Shown: in pieces, positions 20,896 through 31,365 of the stretch | How positions within the stretch are numbered: position 1 is the first letter of the stretch | Layout: every line of letters begins with the position of its first letter | NCBI GenBank assembly: GCA_030068075.1 | Contig: CM057825.1 | Span: 124,531,239-124,595,238 of the forward strand | Reading direction: 5' to 3' | Source: Paguma larvata | Taxonomy: Eukaryota; Chordata; Mammalia; Carnivora; Viverridae | Length of the DNA stretch: 64,000 nucleotides | Position numbers and translations under genes: made by a program | Notes under the pieces: model-generated | Databases searched by the model: none | Seen by the model: only the letters and a program-made list of their open reading frames with translations | What the model was told of the DNA's origin: nothing

Positions 20896-21719
20896 CATTT
20901 CTATGAGTGGAACATCTACCTTCCTTCTAGAAGAAGAGGCTTTCTAGCAGCCTGAAAGGTCAGACATCGTCCAATAGGAATGTTATTCAAGGCTGGAGTG
21001 ACTTTTCTGCTCCCCCCCCCTTCCATGGTGTTCTGACCACACAAGAGGCCTCCACGTTCCCTCCCACTGGCCTCTGCTTGGTCTTGTGTAGTCCACACAT
21101 CCTCTTATTCTAAACTTGAGTGTCTCTTTCCCTGGCTTTCTCCTCATTTTTGGCCTTCATTTGGATAGATATTATATCTCTTTCCTTTTTGTGTTATAAC
21201 AGGGAATGAGCTTCCTCCCTATGCTGCTAATTTCTCCAAGAGAGAGAGCCTAAATCTTACTAATTTTTGTATTCCGGGTGCCTAAGACATTCTTGGCGAG
21301 TGTGAGGTGCTTGGTTGGTATTTGTCAAATGGATAAATGAGTGACTGAGCACATGAATGGAAGAAACATACCCACGAAAGTCAGCATGTGTGCCGTGGAA
21401 GCCATTTCTCCCGGCAGGTTTGAACTTGGCAGTTTTAGCTCCTCCCGTTTGAAATGACTTGTTTGAAAGCGAGCGGGAATGACGATTTAAAGACTATTAA
21501 ACCGCACAGGCATGAAGAACAGTGTGCTGAGAGTGGTTCTCCATGGGGGAGGGATCGGCAAGGCTGGTGGTGGCTCCCACTTATTTCTTCATTATAGACT
21601 TCGAGAGGAGAGAGTTGTGTGATAACAGGTGATTTGTCCTCATCGTTTTGGGGGAATTTTTTTAAATAAAGAATTATAAGAAGGAGCAGATGCATAAATA
21701 CAAAATGCTGTTTTAGAGT
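20896..21719. other. Unassigned sequence, possible conserved block
   Basis: No repeat recognised. 21410-21650 is unique-looking and contains GAAAGCGAGCGGGAATGACG and GTGTGATAACAGGTGATTTG; conservation is unknown. Confidence 0.3.
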
Positions 21720-21905
21720 TGAATCTGAGTACCAGGCCGGCTCTGGGTGACTTGGGGCAAATCACTTTCCCGCTCTGAGCTGTCTCCGTGCTTGTGAAAG
21801 GGGACTGAGAAAGCGTGCCTCCGAGGTCCACCGTGAGGATCGAAACGCACGGCGTCTGGCACACAGGAGACACTTGACAAATGACAGCCGTTGCCGCCAT
21901 TATTA
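21720..21905 (+). mobile_element. MIR SINE
   Basis: GGGTGACTTGGGGCAAATCA, CTTTCCCGCTCTGAGCTG and GGCGTCTGGCACACAGGAG are sense MIR core and tail. Confidence 0.75.
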
Positions 21906-22134
21906 GCAATATTAGCAACAAGCAGAAAAATGATAAACCAGGGAGTACAGAGGTCTCTCCCATCTGGGACAGTCTCTGAAATCTAATTTATAGCCTGTCT
22001 GCTTATGCTGGGTGGCTTAACATATTGATTCTTTGAAAACCATGTGGCTTAGCCCTGGCATAGAGGCTTTTTTAATAAACTCTGCTTATTGGGCGATTAT
22101 GTGGAAAGCAGCCGCAGTGACCTCAGTGACCAAG

Positions 22135-22370
22135 GGAATCATCGTGATAACCGTAGCTGCCACTTACTGGGCTCTTACGATGAGCCTCTTAGTCCTTAAC
22201 ACAATTCTCATGAAGTCTTATAATCCCCATTTTACAGATGAGAAAATGAGTCACAGCCAGGTTAAAAATTTAAGGCCGTATATCTTGTAAGCGGCTTATC
22301 CAAGATTCAGACTCTGGTCTTCTGGGCCAAAGTTAGTGATCTTTTTGTTAGACCCGATGCCTCTCAAGTT
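22135..22370 (-). mobile_element. MIR SINE, antisense
   Basis: CCACTTACTGGGCTCTTACG, CATTTTACAGATGAGAAAAT, GTCACAGCCAGGTTAAA and GATTCAGACTCTGGTCTTC form the antisense MIR order. Confidence 0.8.
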
Positions 22371-22402
22371 GCAAATAATGTGGTATAAGACAGAGTGGGG
22401 GA

Positions 22403-22584
22403 GAGACGCCTGGGTAGCTCAGTAGGTTAAGCAACCGACTCTTGACTTCAGCTCAGATAATGGTTTCACAGTGGTGACATGGAGCCCCTTGTCAGGCTCT
22501 GCATGAAGCATGGAGCCCGCTTGGGATTCTCTCTTTCCCTCTCTCTCTGCTGACTCAAAATAAATAAATAGACTTTCAAAAAAA
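22403..22584 (+). mobile_element. Carnivore tRNA-Lys SINE, older type
   Basis: GACGCCTGGGTAGCTCAGTA head, diverged middle, CTCTCTCTGCTGACTC and an AAAATAAATAAATAG tail. Confidence 0.9.
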
Positions 22585-23224
22585 GGGAGAAAGGGAGGGG
22601 GAGGGATGATGCAAAGGAACAGTGGGCTCTGAAGAAAGATATACGGCTTCCCAGTTTCCCCATGTGATGGCTCGTGTCACGTGTCTGGGTCCTGGAAGAC
22701 TCGGAATGAAGCGTGGTGGCTTCTTGCTGCTGTCACTCCTGCCAGGCAGTTCTGTGAACTCTGACCCGGAGTGCCAGCTGTGTGGGTAGGAGGGGTTGCC
22801 ATGGAGACCTGAGGATGCTGAGCAAAGGGCTACCAGTTGTCCCTCTGTATCCAGCCTTCCTTTCTTCCAGAGTAAGATGATTTTTCATAGAGCATACAGT
22901 CCACCAGAATAAAGACCGCATTTCCGCGTCTTCGTTGCAGCAATGTGTGGCCACGTGTCTAAGTTTTGATGATGGGATGTGAGCAGTAAATAAGGAAGGG
23001 AAATAATTATTTCACTGGAGCCCAGAATTCTGGTTTCCCTGCCTGACAGTTGATGTAAGGTCAAACTCCGCTTGACTTAAAGTCAACGTGTATTTTTTTT
23101 TTAAACATTTCTCTTTCTGGCTCATACCCATGGAGGTGCCCAGACATAAGAACAGGGATAGTTCCTTTTTCTGCTGCCCCAGGTGTCCATATACCTAACT
23201 TCCATTCAAACTTCACTGAAACCA
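22585..23224. other. Unassigned sequence
   Basis: Nothing recognised apart from a T run at 23092-23102. Confidence 0.35.
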
Positions 23225-23770
23225 ATATACAGGGAGCATTTCCTCTGTGCCGTGTGCTGTTCTCAGCCCTGGGGATGTATCAGAGAACAAGACCCGGACA
23301 TTATCATTACCAAGCTGATACTCCAGAGGGGAGACTGACAAGCCCACAGGATAATACAGTACAAGGAACAGGAAAGCATGGGATGCAGGGGAGGTCCACA
23401 GAGGGACATTGAAGCTAGTTGACGGGATTGGGGAGGGCTTCCTGGAAGATGTTTTACCTAAGGCAAGACCGACTTATGGGAAAAAAGTTGGCCAGGTGAA
23501 TTGTGGAGAAAGAAGGTTTCCAGAGGAAAGACCAGGAAAGAGAGGGAGGGAAGCTCGGCACCACTGGAGGGATACGGGGCCTGAGTAGGGGGCCAGGGTC
23601 AGATATTTCAGAGCCTTCTAGGTTATGCCTGGCATTTCAGTCTTATCCTGAGAGCACTGGGGACTCATTGGAAGGTTCTAATATGGAAATGATAAGATCA
23701 GACATGATCTATACAAACTTTCTCTAGATGCAGTGTGAGGAGATTGGAGGTGGCCAAGCCTGGAAATGCA
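23225..23770 (+). mobile_element. Ancient interspersed repeat, same family as 15505-16255
   Basis: CTCTGTGCCGTGTGCTGTTC, GGGGATGTATCAGAGAACAA, GGGAGGGCTTCCTGGAAGAT, GGTTATGCCTGGCATTTCAG, AGAGCACTGGGGACTCATTG and AAATGATAAGATCAGACATG are ordered as in the 15505 copy. Confidence 0.55.
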
Positions 23771-23797
23771 GACACTGGTTAGGTGGCTATTTCAACG

Positions 23798-23832
23798 TAT
23801 GCGCGCGTGCACACACGCACACACACGCACAC
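23798..23832. repeat. Short CA/CG-rich microsatellite
   Basis: ATGCGCGCGTGCACACACG followed by interrupted CA units; about 35 bp. Confidence 0.85.
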
Positions 23833-24364
23833 CTTACAGCAAAAGTTTATGCAAGTACCAGAGTATGCCCACCATTAGGGGCCAGGAAACAATGTCTTAA
23901 GCTATCCCCCATTGTCCTGTGGCTTTGCTTTCTCATCTGTAGAATGAGAACAACCACAAGTGGCCCCTCATTGTCTCTTGGGATTTCCAAGAGAATGGAA
24001 ATGTCAGATGGTTGACGCCTTTACAGCTCCGTGCAGATAAATACAGAGGGCTGCTTCTATCTTGTCTCTTCATCTCCTCCTGTCCTTCCGTCCCTGGCAT
24101 GTGAGGCATCTCTGGGCGCTGCACGTGGGGAAGGCATTCAGGTCGGCATGTGGATTTTAAGAACAGACAGGTTTTAATTAGATCCCCCTTTAGTTTCAAG
24201 GTTGAAACCAGGGGTGGGGAGCTGTGACACCAAAATTTAGAAATCACAGAATTGGCTGGAGACTCCCGGGGAACAGTAGGAATCCATCTTGCCTGAGGCT
24301 CCTTTGAATGGACAATGAGGATGAATGAGGGTGTGCTCATATTCAGTACTGTGGGGTCCCTGTG

Positions 24365-24755
24365 TGAGTTTTCCAGGGCTTCCATAACAAAGTACCCCAG
24401 ACGGAGTGGCTTAAACAGTGGAATTTATTTTCTCACAATTCTGGAAGATAGAAGTCCAAGATCGAAGTGTCATCTGCATTGGTGTCTCCTGAGGCGTCTC
24501 TCCTTGGCTAATAGGTGGCCGTCTTCTCCCTGTGTCTTCATAACATCTTCTCTCCGTATGTGTCTGCGTCTTAACCTCCTCTTCTTAGAAGGACACCAGT
24601 CATCTTGGATGACGGCTCAGCCTAATGATCTCATTTTACCTTCATCACCTCTTTAAAAGCCCATCTCCAACTCTATCACATTCTGAGGTCCTGGGAGTTA
24701 AGACTCCAATATATGAATTTGCGGGGGAGGGACCCAATGCAACCCATAAAAGTGC
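24365..24755 (-). mobile_element. MaLR LTR (MLT1-like), antisense
   Basis: TTTTCCAGGGCTTCCATAAC, AAAGTACCCCAGACGGAGTG, ATTTTCTCACAATTCTGG, CTCCTTGGCTAATAGGTGGC, GGACACCAGTCATCTTGG and a final ATGCAACCCATAA. A near-complete solo LTR. Confidence 0.88.
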
Positions 24756-25126
24756 CCAGATGGCTTATTTGTATAAGTGAGTATGAACACACTGCCAGGA
24801 ACCCCGAAGATTGAGACAAAATCCTGCTGAAGGTTATCCCCAGGCTGAAGGATCTTGACTGAAACAGATTGGCTGCCCCCTGGATTGTGGCACCAGCCAC
24901 ATTTTCCGGTTCTTTCTCTCGGCTCCCATGCACTGCTGTAGAAAAGGCTCTCCACCCAGTTTCCTCTTTTGTTACCCCTTTGCTGAACGAGTTCGGCCAT
25001 GGCGGCCGCTGGCTGGAAGGAGCTAGCCCAGGGAGTGGTGGGGTCTGTGCTCAGTTCTTGGACGGGTCCTGCTGCACGCCAGCTGCTGCAGTAATCTCCA
25101 GAGTGGAGTTCATTGCTAATAGCTTC

Positions 25127-25166
<40 letters not shown>

Positions 25167-26159
25167 CTGGGCAAAGTGGCACCTTCAAGAAAGCAGTCAC
25201 GTGGAAAATAGGATCCCCCCCAAAGAGGGAAGCCACTCATTTATCACCGATGAGGTCACATTTGGATTTCCTGTCCCTCGCCGACCCGCACACTGGTTAT
25301 CTTGCGGCCGCTGGCTTCAGTGACACTTCCTGGGAGTTTTCAATAGGGCTCCTCCTGCCTTTCCTGCAGCTGCAGACAGTGATGTGCAGACTTCACAGCC
25401 TTGTTACTCCCCTCGAGTCCTTTGAAGGAGGTTTCGTCGTCTGCCTCTTGGGGTTTGGAGTCTGGATCATTCACAGCCAAACCCTCTGATGTGTCCGGAG
25501 CAGGAGTTGAGCAGTGAGTGGGCAGTGGGGAGGCAGCACTGTGGCAGGATTCCTCCTTCAAAGAGGCATGTGACCTAGTGAGTCATGCGCCTGAGAGCTG
25601 TCCTCAGTGTCCCCCAGGGTCCCGAGGATCTTTGGGAGGCAGCATCTGTGTCGGAGAGAGAGGAGGGCAGGGCCGAGCAGGAGGAGTCTGTTGAAGTCTC
25701 CTGGCATAAGCCAGTTCCTTGTTGTGTGGTCCTGGCATCCCGAAGCCTGTGGAATCTGCATTGAATGCCAGGATCTCCTTCGAGGGTCTTATGTTTGCCC
25801 ATTGGTATGTTGGCGGCCAGCTTCGTGCAAAGGTTGCCCAGCCAGCAGCTCCTCTGCTGAGGTTTAGTTGACTTGCACAGCTGTAAGCAGTTCTGCGGCT
25901 TTGAGGGAGTCAGTCAAAAGCAAATTGTGTCCTCAGAAGCCAACGGAAGCCTCCCTCCTTCTCCCTCTTCTCCTTGGGAAACCAGGTGTGGCACCCATGG
26001 AAGACAGTTTGGATCCCCAGGTGTTTTCCCACTTCTCCTTTGGCCCCATCTGGTTATTTCCAGCATGTCTTTTTACTTGTTCATTCATTCATTCATTCCA
26101 CAAGTATTTATGTCGCATCAGTGGTGTGCTAAGCACGGTTTAGTTGTACTGTGCTGTGA
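24756..26159. other. Unassigned sequence with a CpG cluster
   Basis: Two NotI-type octamers GCGGCCGC lie at 25002-25009 and 25304-25311, with several other CpGs between 24985 and 25320. Plus-strand frame 24869-25489 is 206 codons, the longest in the window, but it runs straight through the (GT)17 microsatellite (poly Cys-Val) and has no recognisable domain. 26075-26155 looks like an L2/MIR tail. Confidence 0.4.
25131..25164. repeat. (GT)17 microsatellite
   Basis: Uninterrupted GT dinucleotide run of 34 bp. Confidence 0.98.
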
Positions 26160-26550
26160 TGCTGAGTTTTATGCATCGACTTGACAGGGCCATGGGCTGC
26201 CCGGATATTCAGCCAAACATTGTTTTGGGTATGTGTTTGAGCGTGTTTCCAGATGAGAAGAACATTTGAATCCATGGACAGAGTAAAACGGATTGCTCAC
26301 CCCAGTGCAGGTGGGCCTCATCTAATCAGTTGAAAGCCAAACTAGAACAAAAAGGCTTGAACTTCCTGTAAGTGGGAGGGAACTCCTCCTGCCTGGCTGC
26401 CTCCAAGCTGGGACATTGGCCTTCTGCCTTTGGTCTCAGATGCACACTGGAGCTCAGCCCACAGGCTCTCCTGGGCGTCCAGCTTGCCAGCTGCAGATCC
26501 TGGGACTTCTCCTGGTTCTGTTTCTCTGAAGAACCCAGACTAATACATCT
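26160..26550 (+). mobile_element. ERVL LTR (MLT2-like)
   Basis: GAGTTTTATGCATCGACTTG, CCGGATATTCAGCCAAACAT, CCAGATGAGAAGAACATTTG, GTGGGCCTCATCTAATCAGT, AGAACAAAAAGGCTTGAAC and a CTGAAGAACCCAGACTAATA end are the MLT2 order in sense. Solo LTR with no internal region. Confidence 0.8.
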
Positions 26551-26792
26551 GGGAACCCAGAAGTGATCTAAACGAAGCCTTTGGGTGCTCGACGGTTTTG
26601 TGTGTGGGGATGGGGTAGGGGAGTCTCTGCACCTGGTGTGTCGTGTATTAGGACAAATTTTAGTCACATGATAGTCGTTAGCTAAAACAATCCCCTGAAC
26701 ACACACCTCCCAGAACTCTGGGATGGGGAGGGGGTGTGACATGTGGACATATGTCTCTGTACTATTTCTCTTTGCTTCAAGAAGTGATTCTT

Positions 26793-26984
26793 GGGGGACA
26801 TCCGGGTGGCTCAGTTGGTTGAACGTTCAACTTCGGCTCGGGTCATGATCAGGTTCGTGAGTTTGAGCCCCATGTCGAGCTCCCTGCTGTCAACCTGTCA
26901 GCATAAGCCTGCTTCAGATCCTCTATCCCCCTCTGTCTGCCCCTCCCCAACTTGTGCTCTCCAAAGAAAATAAATATAAAAACA
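26793..26984 (+). mobile_element. Carnivore tRNA-Lys SINE, first of a double insertion
   Basis: Diverged head GGGGACATCCGGGTGGCTCA, and a tail AAAATAAATATAAAAAC. Flanked by the 13-bp word AGAAGTGATTCTT at 26780-26792 and AGAAGGGATTCTT at 26984-26996. The right-hand copy is itself the left duplication of the next SINE. Confidence 0.93.
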
Positions 26985-26996
26985 GAAGGGATTCTT

Positions 26997-27036
26997 TTTT
27001 TAAAATTATTTATTTATTTTGAGAGTAAGAGAGTGA

Positions 27037-27088
<52 letters not shown>

Positions 27089-27204
27089 CCCAAGCAGGCT
27101 CTAGTCTCAGCACATGGAGCTTGACACAGGTCTGGATCCCACAGCTGTGAGAGCCAAAGACACGAGTCAGACAATTAACCAACCGAGCCATCCAGACACC
27201 CCAA
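26997..27204 (-). mobile_element. Carnivore tRNA-Lys SINE, second of a double insertion, with internal (GA)23
   Basis: Antisense copy starting with the reversed tail TTTTAAAATTATTTATTT and ending GCCATCCAGACACCCC. Exact 13-bp duplication AGAAGGGATTCTT at 26984-26996 and 27205-27217. The GA-rich body has grown to an uninterrupted (GA)23 at 27041-27086. It lies tail to tail with the preceding copy. Confidence 0.93.
27041..27086. repeat. (GA)23 microsatellite inside a SINE
   Basis: Pure dinucleotide expansion of the SINE's own CT/GA-rich segment. Confidence 0.97.
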
Positions 27205-27217
27205 AGAAGGGATTCTT

Positions 27218-27434
27218 AATCTGTTTTGTGCCATGGACCCCTTTGGCAATCTTACAAGCCCTTCTCAGAATAATGTATTAAAATATATAACATAAAATAC
27301 ACAGGGTTATGAAGAAAACCAATAAACAGTTCTGAAAGAATTTTACGAATTGTGATATAATAACACATGAACTCCTTTGTTAACGTGTTTTAGAACATGA
27401 TTTAGCAGTGGGTTTAATAACAACTGTGATTTTG
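27218..27434. other. Probable ancient repeat, family not identified
   Basis: CCATGGACCCCTTTGGCAAT, CTTCTCAGAATAATGTATTA and ATAAAATACACAGGGTTATG resemble a widespread old mammalian repeat (in sense), interrupted on the right by a SINE. I cannot assign a family name. Confidence 0.4.
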
Positions 27435-27641
27435 TTTATTTATTTATTTAAATTAAGTTTATTTATTCATTTTGAGAGAGAGAGCAGGGGAAGGGCAGAG
27501 AAAAAAGGAGGGAGAGGATCCCAAGCAGGCTCCACGCTGTCAGCACAGAGCCAGATGTGGGGCTCGTACTCACAGTGAGATCATGACCTGAGCTGAAATC
27601 GAGAGTCAGAGGCTTAACCGACTGAGCCACCCAGGCGCCCC
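27435..27641 (-). mobile_element. Carnivore tRNA-Lys SINE, antisense
   Basis: Reversed tail ATTAAGTTTATTTATTC, GAGAGAGAGCAGGGG body and GAGCCACCCAGGCGCCCC end. Flanking duplication is only weak (AACAACTGT / AAAACTGT). Confidence 0.92.
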
Positions 27642-27897
27642 CAAAACTGTTTCTTATAGACTTGGAATAATTTACTTCCCAAATGTGCACGTTGCTAGAA
27701 TAACAATCTAACTGTGCTATATAAACTAGCGTCTGAAGTTTTACCTGAGACATGAACATTCGCACCAGGTGGAATTTGACTCATTCTGCGCAAGTGGACT
27801 GTGTGTGCATGAGAGAGAGATAGAGACACTTTACCCTAAAGGAGCATTTCCTGTATTTGTCCAGTTGTTTACTGCCATCAAAATTTCTCCTATATTT

Positions 27898-28120
27898 GGG
27901 GCGCTTGGGTAGGCTCAGTTGGTTAAGCATCCGACTTTGGGTCAGGTCGCCATCTCACAGTTCATGGATCCGAGCCCCACATCGGGCTCTGTGCTGGCAG
28001 CTCAGAGCCTGGAGCCTGCTTCGGATTCTGTGTCTCCTTCTCTCCCTGCCCCTGCCCCATACGCACTCTGTCTCTCTCTCTTTCAAAAATAAATAAGCAT
28101 TGAAAAAATTAAAAAAAAAA
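27898..28120 (+). mobile_element. Carnivore tRNA-Lys SINE, full length
   Basis: GGGGCGCTTGGGTAGGCTCA head, intact B-box region, CTCTGTCTCTCTCTTTC and a long A tail. Flanks AAATTTCTCCTAT and AGATTTCTGCTAC look like a diverged target duplication. Confidence 0.94.
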
Positions 28121-28229
28121 AGATTTCTGCTACATTCAACTACCATCTGTACTTAGTTCCTCATAGAGATTCCCTATATTTTCTTTAAATTGATCCGCTT
28201 TTTGTAAACTTAGCTTCCACCTAGAAGAA

Positions 28230-28480
28230 TATCCAACAAGCCACAGACAAGGAGAAAATAATTTCAAAGCATGTATTTCATAACAGTCTAGCATCTAGAA
28301 TATACAAAGAACTCTTAAAGCTCAACAATAGGAAAACAACCCAATTTTAAAAAGGGCAAAAGTCCTGAACAGGCACCTCAGTTACAACTTGAAAATAAAC
28401 ATTTGAAAAGATGCTTAGCATCATCTCCCATTTGGGAAATGCAAATTAAAAATCACAATGAGACAACATCACCCACCTCG
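28230..28480 (+). mobile_element. L1 ORF2 3' fragment, sense
   Basis: ATACAAAGAACTCTTAAAGC, CAACAATAGGAAAACAACCC, AATTTTAAAAAGGGCAAAAG, GATGCTTAGCATCATC and GGGAAATGCAAATTAAAAAT are diagnostic of L1 ORF2 near its reverse-transcriptase 3' side. The frame is broken; no functional protein. Confidence 0.88.
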
Positions 28481-28481
28481 C

Positions 28482-28552
28482 TATAGACTGAATGTTTGTA
28501 CCCTCCCCCAACCGTCCCCCTCCACAACTTCGTAGCAAGGATCCCACAATAT
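28482..28552 (+). mobile_element. Possible 5' tip of a MaLR LTR
   Basis: CTATAGACTGAATGTTTGTA followed by CCCTCCCCCAA resembles the start of MLT1-type LTRs. It is cut off by the LTR that follows. Confidence 0.4.
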
Positions 28553-29132
28553 TGTGACCAGTTTCTCACAGGAAACATTGGAGAAAAATCCCCTGTGCTT
28601 TTTTAATGGGGCATGGGTGGGTAGGCAGGGCATGGAAGGGAACCATTTCAAAATATGCCAGAACCCTCTATTCTTAGAAAAGTTTGCCATCTCAAGAAAA
28701 ACTAGTCAGCCAGAACCTAACCCTCTTACATTTTACCAGAACATTTCCCAGGAAAGGGAAATACCCAGCTCCACTCAACCGTAGACCTCCATGGGGAAAA
28801 GGGAAATACCCGCTAGGTGGTGAGATAGTGGTAGAACCCGACCCTAAGGAATGTGGTGAAAACTTCAAGACAAGGGAAGACAACCTGGCTATGTGTGTCT
28901 GCGCCAGCATTCCTCCCGACTCTGTAACATAAACTCTGTAACATAAGAGACTGTATGTTACCATATATGAGAGACAAAGGAGCAAAAACCATACAAAAGG
29001 CAACCCCTCCTGTGCTTGGGACTCAGCCTTTTGGGTCTTAGCCCGTTGAGCCTGTGCTGGCACAAATAAAGCTGCTTCGTGGAAAGAAAAGCCTCAGTGT
29101 CCTGACTGTCTATGTGTGACTCACCGGCTACA
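28553..29132 (+). mobile_element. Endogenous retrovirus LTR (gamma-type features), solo
   Basis: About 580 bp between an L1 fragment and an antisense L1. A polyadenylation signal AATAAA at 29065-29070 sits in CACAAATAAAGCTGCTTCG, and the element ends ACTCACCGGCTACA (CA terminus at 29132). An upstream block is partly repeated internally (GGAAAGGGAAATACCC and AAAAGGGAAATACCC), as in LTR U3 enhancers. I did not find a clean flanking duplication, so the left end (TG at 28553) is tentative. No viral gene is present. Confidence 0.65.
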
Positions 29133-29517
29133 GGATTTCTTGATTGCTGTGGCTTTATAGTAAGTCTTGAAATGGGTCACTGTCGGTTCAGTTTTGTTTT
29201 CCTTCAGTATTGTGTAGGCTATCCTGGGTCTTTCATCTCTTCATACAAACTTTAAAAATAGTTTGTCAACATCCACGAAATAACTTGCTGGAACTTTGAT
29301 TGCCGTTGCATTGAATCTGTAGATCAAATCGGGAAGAACTGACACTTTGGCAATATTGAGTCTATCTGTGAACAGGGAATCTCTCTCCATTTATTTAGTT
29401 CATTGATTTCTTTCATCAGAGTTGTGTAATTTTCCTCAGAGATCATGTACATATTTTATTCAATTTATACCATAGTATTTCATTTGGGGGAGTGCTACTT
29501 ATAAATGGTGTGGTGTG

Positions 29518-29520
<3 letters not shown>

Positions 29521-29566
<46 letters not shown>
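29521..29566. repeat. (TG)23 microsatellite
   Basis: Pure TG run of 46 bp that abuts the left end of a short antisense SINE inside L1, so it may have grown from the SINE insertion site. Confidence 0.97.
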
Positions 29567-29568
<2 letters not shown>

Positions 29569-29688
29569 AAGTAGACTTCACGCCCAGTGCAGAGCCCAAC
29601 ATGGGGCTTGAACTCATGACCCTGAGATCAAGACCTGAGCTGAGATCAAGAGTCTAATGCTTAACTGACTGAACCACCCAAGCGCCCC
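29567..29688 (-). mobile_element. Short-form carnivore SINE, antisense
   Basis: A compact subtype lacking the CT-rich body: TTAAGTAGACTTCACGCCC, GGGGCTTGAACTCATGACC, CTGAGATCAAGACCTGAG and AACCACCCAAGCGCCCC. Flanked by similar AATGGTGTG words (29503 region and 29710 region). Confidence 0.88.
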
Positions 29689-30610
29689 TCTTTTTCTTTC
29701 TTTTTTTTAATGGTGTGTTTTTTATTTCAAATTCCACTTGTTCCTCGATGGTATGTAAGAAAATGATTAGTTTTTGTATATTAATCTTGTATCCTGAAAC
29801 ATTGCCATAATCACTTAGTTGTGGGAAGTTTTATTGTCTTGTTTTGTTTTGTTGTAGATTCTTTCAGATTTTCTACGTAGATGATCCTGTCATCTGAGGA
29901 CAAAAACAGTTTTATTCCTTTCTTCTGAATCTGTATACATTTTATTACCTTTTCTTGTCTTATTACATTGTCTAGACCTTCCAGTATAGTACTGAAGAGC
30001 AATGGTAGGAGAAGACAAACTTGCCTCATTCCTTATCTTAGTGGGAAAGATGCAAGTTTCTCACCATTGAGTTTGATGTTAGCAGTAGGGTTTTTTTGTG
30101 GGGCGGGGGAGTTTAAATCAACTTGAAGAAAATCCCTCTCTAAAACTAATTTACTAAGAGTTTTTGTCATGAATGGGTATTGGATTTTGCCAAATACTTT
30201 TTTTGCATGGATACGATCACATGATTTTTTTTTTAGCTGGTTGATCTAATGGATGACATTAATTTTATTGCGTTACATAGTTGATTTTTGACTGTTGAGC
30301 CGGTCTTACCTACCTGGGATAAATCCCACTTGGTCATGCTATATAATTTTTGTGTATTTTTGGATTCAATTTGCTGATATTTTTTTAAGGATTTTTGCCT
30401 AAGAGATATTGGTGTATGTTCATGGCAGACATTGGTCTGTAGTTTTCTTTTCTTACAGTGTCTTTATCTGGTTTTGGATAAAGAATTCTCTGATTCTGTC
30501 TTCTGAAAGAGATTGCAGAGGGTTGGTATAATTCTTCTTCAAGTGGTTGGGTGCTTTCTGTTTTGGAAGATTATTAATTGTTGTTTCACATTCTTTAATA
30601 AACATAGGCT

Positions 30611-31125
30611 TCCCCTCCACTCTCTTTTTAAGCAGTGGATTCTTCTTTTTTCCCCAAATAAAGTCTTTCTAAGCATGCAGACGGGCTAGGGCAGAGCTAA
30701 CTGGGCTGAGATGGGGGGAGGGCACCTAAAATTCTTTCTGGTCATCTTCCCTTTCCACATTCTTTTTCATGACCCTTCTCCTTAGCGCTGATGACACCAT
30801 AGACTCCTGTTGCTCTCAGGAGCACAGCTGAGGTACCGCTGATCCAAAGGCCAACATACCTGAAAGGACTGCAGGGTGCCCCGATCTCCACTTAGAGACC
30901 CCGGCAGCTGTGGACGAGCCCGGAGACTCCCCTGCATGGCAGTTCTGTTCCCTACCTGGAATTTCCAAACTCTGTCTCACGAAGATTTGACAAGGATGAG
31001 AGACTAAGGTCTATGCACAGATCCATATATCTTTGGAAGAATTTTGAGACACAGTTATTTCAGGCTGAAAAGATCAGATTTATTTTTTTTTAATGTAATG
31101 ATTGTAGTAATCAGTTTATTACACA
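30611..31125. other. Unassigned sequence
   Basis: The antisense L1 match stops near AATAAACATAGGC. The rest has no recognised family. Confidence 0.35.
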
Positions 31126-31139
31126 GATTAATCATTCTT

Positions 31140-31351
31140 TTTAAGAAATTTTTAATGTTTATTTTCGAAAGAGAGAGTGACAGAGCATGAGCCGAGGAGG
31201 GGCCGAGAGAGAGAGGGAGACACAGCATCTGAAGCAGGCTCCCGGCTCTGAGCTGTCAACACAGATCCCGATGCAGGACTCGAACCCATGAACCAGGAGA
31301 TCATGACCTGAGCTGAAATGCTTAACCTACTGAGCCACCCAGACGCCCCAG
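31140..31351 (-). mobile_element. Carnivore tRNA-Lys SINE, antisense, exact 14-bp target duplication
   Basis: Reversed tail TTTTTAATGTTTATTTTCG and GAGCCACCCAGACGCCCC end. GATTAATCATTCTT occurs exactly at 31126-31139 and 31352-31365, so the empty-site sequence can be read directly. Confidence 0.96.
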
Positions 31352-31365
31352 GATTAATCATTCTT

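Larger units (their letters stand above)
29133..30610 (-). mobile_element. L1 ORF2, antisense, broken
   Basis: GGATTTCTTGATTGCTGTGG, ATTGTGTAGGCTATCCTGGG, ATTGAATCTGTAGATCAAAT, GGCAATATTGAGTCTATC, TTGTATCCTGAAACATTGCC and GGGATAAATCCCACTTGG are classic antisense ORF2. Interrupted at 29521-29688 by a GT microsatellite and a short SINE. Reading frames are broken throughout. Confidence 0.93.

Noticed and set aside
24869..25489. 206-codon plus-strand frame, the longest in the window
   Set aside because: It runs through (GT)17 as poly Cys-Val and starts near the end of an MLT1 region, and I recognise no domain or exon structure.
29133..30610. Possible functional L1 ORF2
   Set aside because: Antisense fragment with many stops and frameshifts, interrupted by a SINE and a microsatellite; no long frame on the minus strand.
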